Source: Pseudomonas sp. PICF141
GTDB taxonomy: Bacteria; Pseudomonadota; Gammaproteobacteria; Pseudomonadales; Pseudomonadaceae
NCBI RefSeq assembly: GCF_002286815.1
Contig: NZ_MUNM01000063.1
Span: 62,001-126,000, forward strand
Direction of reading: 5' to 3'
Length of the DNA: 64,000 bases
The notes below the pieces were generated by a model. It searched no databases. It was not told where the DNA came from and worked only from the letters and a program-made list of their open reading frames with translations. The position numbers and the translations under genes are program-made. Of the stretch, positions 59,074 to 64,000 are shown piece after piece. The first letter of the stretch is position 1; each line of letters starts with the position of its first letter.

Positions 59074-62000
59074 TTAGTCGAGTTCGACAGGTGGCGGTTC
59101 GCGCCGCGGTTTGCTGTCGACCACCGGCACGATGGTTTTGGCTTCCGGTTCGATCGGCACCATCTTGTATTCCTGGCCATGAAGGTTCTTGAGGTAGACC
59201 TCCATTTGTCGGAACGAGATGTTGATGTGCTGCTTCTTGAACTCGCGATTGATGAAGCGGTTGACCTCATCGAGCACCGGGTTGCGGTCGCCGAGGTCGC
59301 GCACATGCATACGCAACTCGTGGTCGAGGGTGCTTTCGCCGAAGTTCAGGAAGTACACGTGGGGTTCCGGATCCTTCAGCACGCGCGGGTTATCCCGGGC
59401 AGCCTTGAGCAGCAGTTCTTTCACCAGGTCCAGGTCCGAGCCGTAGTCGACGCCGAGCTTGAGGGTTACCCGGGTAATGGTGTCGGTGAGGGACCAGTTG
59501 ATCAGTTGTCCGGTGATGAACGTCTTGTTCGGGACGATGATGTCCTTGCGGTCGAAGTCGGTGATGGTCGTGGCGCGGATGCGGATCTTGCTCACCGTGC
59601 CCGACAGGTTGCCGATGGTGATGGTGTCGCCGATCCGTACCGGGCGTTCGAACAGGATCATGATGCCGGAAATGAAGTTGGCGAAGATCTCCTGCATCCC
59701 GAAACCGAGGCCGACCGACAGCGCGGCCACCAGCCACTGCAACTTGTCCCAACTCACGCCGAGCGTGGACAGGGTCGAGACGAAACCGACGCCGGCAATC
59801 ACATAGGACAGCAGCGTGGTGGTGGCGTAGGAACTGCCTTGGGCCAGGTTCAGCTTCGACAGCACAAACACTTCCAGCAAGCCTGGCAGGTTGCGCGCCA
59901 GTGCAAAGGTGATGCCGATGATGATCAGCGCGCCGAGCATGTCGCCGATGCTGATCGGCACCATGCTCATGTTGGCGCCGGTGCCGCTGGTGTATTCGTA
60001 GAGGGTGATGTTGTCCAGGTACGAGAACACCGAAATCAGGTCCGACCAGACCCAATACAGTGCCGCGATGAAACCGCCGAGCAGGGCCAGGCGGATCAGG
60101 CGCAGGGACTGCTCGTTGACCTTCTCGATGTCCAGGGTCGGCTCTTCGATCACCGCTTCGCCGTCGCCGGCCTCTTTGGCGGCCTGACGTTTGGCCAGGG
60201 CGCGTTGATAGGCCAGGCGCCGTGCGGCAACGCTGAGGCCACGGACGAAGGTCGCTTCGATCACCAGCCAGAACATCAGCAAATACAGGGTGTTGATCAA
60301 CCGGTCACTGAGTTTCAGCGCGGTGTAGTAATAGCCAAAGCATACGGCGACGAACAACGCGATGGGCAAGGCTGTGAACAGAACCCCCACGGCCTTGCGG
60401 AACAGTGAAGCGTTCTGGTGAGTCGGGCTGCTGACCAGCAGGCGGCTGAGTAGCCAGGCCATCAAGGCGTAGCAAGTCAGCACTACCGGCATGCCGAGCA
60501 CGTCATCGGCCAGTATCGCCGGTTGCAACTCGGCGACCGCCACCACCGCCACCAGGGCCATCACTACCAGGCCGAGTCGGCGTATCCAGCCTTGAAGGAA
60601 TTCGACCTGAGGTTTTTCCCAGCGGAAATGCAATTCGGCGACGCCACCCGGCGCGAGGATACGGTAAGCGGTATAGAACACCAGCCAGGCCTGGGCCATT
60701 TCCAGCAGCGCCGCCCCCATATTGGCGTTCTGCCCGCGGGCGTCGATCTGCAACGCCAGGCCGCACAAGGCCAGCGCCAGGGAAACGGGCATCGCCAGCA
60801 GGATATTGATCAGAATCGCTTGCGGTGTGTGCCACTGGCTGTCGCGCTTGAAATGGCCGATGTCCAGGTGAACCTTGTTCAGGCGGGCATACAGATTTTT
60901 TCGGCGCCACAGCAGCGCCCCGATCAGAAACGCCAGCGGCAGGAACAGCAGCGGTCGCTGGGTCAGGCCATCGGTCAGCTCACTCAGGCTCGAGGACCAT
61001 GGCAGGGTAGTGATCTGACGCTCCAGGCGTTCCGGCACAGCGTATATCCACTCAAGGTCCAGCGGCTTGTTGCTGGGAATCCAGAACATTTGCTCATCCA
61101 GCGTTGCCCTCAGGCTTTGCGCGGTGCTGAGCAGTTGTTTCTGGTTGAGTTGCAACGTGATGGATTCGTTGAGCACCGCGCTCAATTCGCGATTCAAGCG
61201 TTCCAGCAGGTCCGCACGAGTGATGGCCAGTTCCAGCAGGCTCTTGCGCAGTTGCGGGGTGATTTGCTCGGGCTGTTGAGTCGCCAGCAGGTTGTCGACA
61301 TAGGTTGTCGGGTTGCTGAGCAGTTCCCGTTGCTGGCTGACTTCGAACTGATACAGGCGAATATCGGCAATCTGATCCGCCAGGTCGCGGTCCACCCTGA
61401 GACGCGGCAGGGCCTGTTTCTGTTTGTACAGAATTTTGGAGAGCAGCAGGCTGCCCTTGAGCACGTTGATCTGTTCGTCCAGCGCCGAGTCGCTCTGGGT
61501 CACGCTGTCCAGTTGCTGCTTGGTCTGAAGGTTCTGTTGGGTGACTTCATTGAGACGATCGGTGCTTTTGAGCAGGTAATCGGAGAGCTTCAGGTTGGCC
61601 GCGCTTTCGGTGGCCAGCAGGCTGCTGCCGCCGGCCTTCTGCGCTTCGATGGACTGCTGGGTAACGGTCTCTTGAGACTGGGCCAGGCGCTTCTGGTTGA
61701 TCAGGGTTTGCAGCTCCTGGATCTCCTGATCCAGGCGATTGGACTTTTCCGTGAGCAGGTCATGCTGGCTGTTGCCCAAATCCTGCAGCTGACTGTTACC
61801 GGCCAACTCCTGGCGACGCAACGGGATCAGTGCGTTCAGTGCCGCAAGCTCGGCGTTGAGCTGGTCGCGCTGTTCAGCGCTGAGCGTCTTGCCGTTGTCC
61901 TTGCCGATTTTGAGGATGTTATTGATTTGCTGAATGCGCGTCTGGCTGGCGGAAATTTCCGCCTGGGCACGCTCGGGACGGGTCTGGGCGGTAATCACCA

Positions 62001-62424
62001 GACTGTTGGCCTCGGCCAGTGCTTTTTGCAGATCGCTTTGCTGCGTCGAGCGTTCGGTCAATAACTGCTCAAGCTGCTGAATGGTTTCTTTGGCGTAGCG
62101 TTGCGCCACCGGCACCACATGGTTGACCTTCAGGCGAGCCAGTTCACGCTGGTTCTCAATGTTCTGCTTTGGCGCGCTAGCCAGCTGCTGCTTGAGATCA
62201 ACCAGCTTTTGCTCGTAATCACGCTTGTTGGCCAGTTGCGTCAACGTGCCTTGCAAAACGCTTTGCAGGGCCTTCTGATCGGCTTCCGGCAGCTTGCGCT
62301 CGGCGATCTTGTCCAGGCTCGCCTGCACGGCTGCGCTGGAGGGCGGTTCGGCGGCTTGCAGTGTGTTGATGGAAAGACTCAAGCCCAGCAGGGCCATGAT
62401 GAAAACAGTGCGCAGGGTTGACAT
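59074..62424 (-). CDS. mscK: Mechanosensitive channel, MscK/KefA type
   Basis: 1116-aa inner-membrane channel opened by membrane tension, and in E. coli also by ionic context. It has a signal peptide (ending LQAAEPP, about residue 25) and a large periplasmic coiled-coil domain (about 30-480; many Gln and Leu repeats). About ten transmembrane helices (about 500-900) follow. The conserved MscS core (VGLGFGMQEIFANFISGIMI, then FERPVRIGDTITIGNLSGTV) and the C-terminal alpha/beta domain complete it. A KefA-type domain order is clear. It could equally be labelled MscM-like; the exact subtype is less certain. Confidence 0.9.
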   Translation of the reverse strand: MSTLRTVFIMALLGLSLSINTLQAAEPPSSAAVQASLDKIAERKLPEADQKALQSVLQGTLTQLANKRDYEQKLVDLKQQLASAPKQNIENQRELARLKVNHVVPVAQRYAKETIQQLEQLLTERSTQQSDLQKALAEANSLVITAQTRPERAQAEISASQTRIQQINNILKIGKDNGKTLSAEQRDQLNAELAALNALIPLRRQELAGNSQLQDLGNSQHDLLTEKSNRLDQEIQELQTLINQKRLAQSQETVTQQSIEAQKAGGSSLLATESAANLKLSDYLLKSTDRLNEVTQQNLQTKQQLDSVTQSDSALDEQINVLKGSLLLSKILYKQKQALPRLRVDRDLADQIADIRLYQFEVSQQRELLSNPTTYVDNLLATQQPEQITPQLRKSLLELAITRADLLERLNRELSAVLNESITLQLNQKQLLSTAQSLRATLDEQMFWIPSNKPLDLEWIYAVPERLERQITTLPWSSSLSELTDGLTQRPLLFLPLAFLIGALLWRRKNLYARLNKVHLDIGHFKRDSQWHTPQAILINILLAMPVSLALALCGLALQIDARGQNANMGAALLEMAQAWLVFYTAYRILAPGGVAELHFRWEKPQVEFLQGWIRRLGLVVMALVAVVAVAELQPAILADDVLGMPVVLTCYALMAWLLSRLLVSSPTHQNASLFRKAVGVLFTALPIALFVAVCFGYYYTALKLSDRLINTLYLLMFWLVIEATFVRGLSVAARRLAYQRALAKRQAAKEAGDGEAVIEEPTLDIEKVNEQSLRLIRLALLGGFIAALYWVWSDLISVFSYLDNITLYEYTSGTGANMSMVPISIGDMLGALIIIGITFALARNLPGLLEVFVLSKLNLAQGSSYATTTLLSYVIAGVGFVSTLSTLGVSWDKLQWLVAALSVGLGFGMQEIFANFISGIMILFERPVRIGDTITIGNLSGTVSKIRIRATTITDFDRKDIIVPNKTFITGQLINWSLTDTITRVTLKLGVDYGSDLDLVKELLLKAARDNPRVLKDPEPHVYFLNFGESTLDHELRMHVRDLGDRNPVLDEVNRFINREFKKQHINISFRQMEVYLKNLHGQEYKMVPIEPEAKTIVPVVDSKPRREPPPVELD

Positions 62425-62457
62425 AAAGACCGATCGAAAACTGACGAAGAGTGGAGT

Positions 62458-64000
62458 TTAGAGGAACAAGCCGGGACCCGGGCGACTTCCTTCGGGGAAT
62501 CTGACGCCTACCTTACCAATCTTGTTCCCCTCCATGACAGCGACGGTCCACAGTGTGTTGTTCCATTCCACCTGGTCGCCCACTACGGGTGCACCGCCCA
62601 CTTTCTGGGCAATGAAGTGGCCCAGGGACATGTTTGGATCGATGCCTTCGACTTGCAACCCGTACAGGGCGGCAACCGCGGCCAGCTGGGCGTCTCCTTC
62701 GAGTACGAAGTCGCCGAAGAAGCGCAAATCCTGCCCCCGTTGCGGGGCCTGACTGAAGAGTTTTCCGAGGGCCGGAAGGTTGTGTTCATGGCCGATTACA
62801 CAGAGCAAATCATCGACTTCAAGCACCGTGCTACCCGACGGATGGAGCAATTGTTGGCCACGAAACAGGGCAGCGATACGGGTCCCTTCGGGCATTTTCA
62901 GCTCGCGAAGAGGGGATCCAATGCACCATTTCTCGGCACCCAGGCGATACACGAACAGCTCCCATTCACTGGTGACATGCACTTCCAGCGCCGATCGGGA
63001 AATCGGCAAGGGCTCCGGCGGGACGGTCACTTTCAACAACTTGGCAACCCAGGGCAGGCTCGTGCCTTGCAGCAGCAGCGACACCAGCACGATAAAGAAC
63101 GCCAGATTGAAATACAGCTGGGCATTGGGTAGCCCCGCCATCAGCGGAAATACCGCCAGAATGATCGGTACGGCACCGCGCAGGCCAACCCAGGAAATGA
63201 ATGCCTTTTCGCGGCCATGGAATGCCTTGAAGGGCAACAGGCCGACCAGCACAGACAGCGGGCGGGCAAACAGGATCATCCACAGCGCCAGGCCCAGTGC
63301 GGGCAAGGCAATCGGCAGCAGGTCATGGGGCGTGACCAACAGCCCCAGCACCAGGAACATGCCGATCTGCGCCAGCCAGGCCATGCCGTCGAGCATGTGC
63401 AAAATGCCGTGGCGACTGCGCACCGGGCGATTGCCGATCACCAGCCCGCACAAGTAAACCGCCAAAAAGCCGCTGCCGTGCAGGGCGTTGGTCAGGGCAA
63501 ACACCGCCAGACCGCCAGCAATCACCAGAATCGGATAAAGGCCGGTGGCCAGATTGATACGGTTGACCAGTTGCAGCATCAGCCAGCCACCGCCCAGGCC
63601 GATCACACCGCCGATGCCGAATTCACGCACCAAATGCGCCAGCAGACTCCAGTGCAGGCCGGTCTCGCCGCTGGCGAGCATGTCGATCAGGGTCACGGTG
63701 AGGAACACCGCCATCGGATCGTTGCTGCCGGATTCGATTTCCAGGCTCGCGCTCACCCGTTCGTTCAAGCCCTTGCCGCCCAGCAGCGAGAACACGGCGG
63801 CGGCATCGGTGGAGCCGACGATGGCGCCGATCAGCAGGCCCTGAATCATATTGAGGTCAAACAACCACGCCGCCGCCATTCCGGTCAGCCCGGTGGTAAT
63901 CAACACCCCGACCGTGGCCAGCGACAGCGCCGGCCATAATGCCACGCGGAAACTCGCCACCCGGGTGCGCAAGCCGCCATCGAGCAGGATCACTGCCAGG
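62458..64000 (-). CDS. nhaP2: K+/H+ antiporter NhaP2 (CvrA), partial at window edge
   Basis: The 3' part of a CPA1-family antiporter; the 5' end lies beyond the window. The visible 511+ residues include helices of the exchanger domain with GAIVGSTDAAAVFSLLGGKG and LEIESGSNDPMAVFL, the core Asp-containing segments. A TrkA_C-type domain (about residues 340-420; VYRLGAEKWCIGSPLREL) and a C-terminal CorC/HlyC-type domain (ending GSRPGPGLFL) follow. It closely matches E. coli NhaP2 in order and motifs. It exports K+ for protons. Confidence 0.93.
   Translation of the reverse strand, partial: LAVILLDGGLRTRVASFRVALWPALSLATVGVLITTGLTGMAAAWLFDLNMIQGLLIGAIVGSTDAAAVFSLLGGKGLNERVSASLEIESGSNDPMAVFLTVTLIDMLASGETGLHWSLLAHLVREFGIGGVIGLGGGWLMLQLVNRINLATGLYPILVIAGGLAVFALTNALHGSGFLAVYLCGLVIGNRPVRSRHGILHMLDGMAWLAQIGMFLVLGLLVTPHDLLPIALPALGLALWMILFARPLSVLVGLLPFKAFHGREKAFISWVGLRGAVPIILAVFPLMAGLPNAQLYFNLAFFIVLVSLLLQGTSLPWVAKLLKVTVPPEPLPISRSALEVHVTSEWELFVYRLGAEKWCIGSPLRELKMPEGTRIAALFRGQQLLHPSGSTVLEVDDLLCVIGHEHNLPALGKLFSQAPQRGQDLRFFGDFVLEGDAQLAAVAALYGLQVEGIDPNMSLGHFIAQKVGGAPVVGDQVEWNNTLWTVAVMEGNKIGKVGVRFPEGSRPGPGLFL

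Noticed and set aside
1..64000. CRISPR arrays, tRNA or rRNA genes, insertion sequences with transposases
   Set aside because: No regularly spaced direct repeats, no cloverleaf-like sequence and no transposase or integrase frame were found on reading either strand.

Overview
The window is chromosomal DNA of a Pseudomonas, most likely the P. fluorescens group. The evidence is high-GC codon use, the gene orders hslV-hslU, pilMNOPQ-aroK-aroB-damX-gltB-gltD-hemE and argS-SPOR-hslVU, and many REP-type palindromes between genes. The core proteins read as typical full-length Pseudomonas orthologues.

Layout. (1) 1-30.9 kb is core genome. It holds the HslUV protease with a heat-shock-type promoter, a SPOR-domain protein, argS, priA, rpmE, a secreted nuclease, a short malic enzyme, PBP1A, the type IV pilus assembly operon pilMNOPQ, the shikimate genes aroK and aroB, a DamX-like cell-division protein, glutamate synthase gltB/gltD, hemE, and a divergent MFS/LysR pair resembling E. 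coli ynfM/ynfL. (2) 31.0-37.4 kb is an accessory region. It holds a colicin-E/pyocin-type DNase that looks 5'-truncated but keeps an intact HNH site and its immunity gene, a pair of small Pseudomonas proteins (one DUF6124), an AT-rich cassette (XRE regulator, VUT-family transporter, convergent queC), and a truncated HigA-like antitoxin. (3) 37.4-55.8 kb is one tightly overlapped minus-strand operon of about 21 genes. It encodes an aryl-polyene (APE, xanthomonadin/flexirubin-like) pathway: ketosynthases, ketoreductase, dehydratases, two ACPs, an aryl-CoA/ACP ligase fused to a dehydratase, an aromatic ammonia-lyase, a thioesterase, two acyltransferases, a glycosyltransferase, an MMPL exporter, a LolA-like carrier, a DUF3261 lipoprotein and a flavin halogenase-like enzyme. 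(4) 55.8-64 kb returns to ordinary genes: an orphan ParA-like ATPase divergent from the APE operon, trxC, selO, an MscK-type channel and the 3' part of a K+/H+ antiporter.

How the genes work together. In the APE operon the ammonia-lyase should supply an aryl acid, the ligase should load it on an ACP, and the KS/KR/DH set should extend and dehydrate it to a polyene. The acyltransferases and glycosyltransferase would attach it to a lipid, and MMPL, LolA and lipoprotein components would move it to the outer membrane.

The most unusual observations are signs of sequence wear in this operon. The SAM-methyltransferase has lost its centre by an internal deletion. Two different intergenic repeats sit inside the N-terminal coding regions of two exported proteins: a REP pair in the DUF3261 lipoprotein, and a 129-nt repeat that splits the LolA-like signal peptide exactly in frame. 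Other points of interest are the XRE-VUT-queC cassette, the headless DNase bacteriocin, and a strong terminator hairpin that also encodes the signal peptide of the secreted nuclease.
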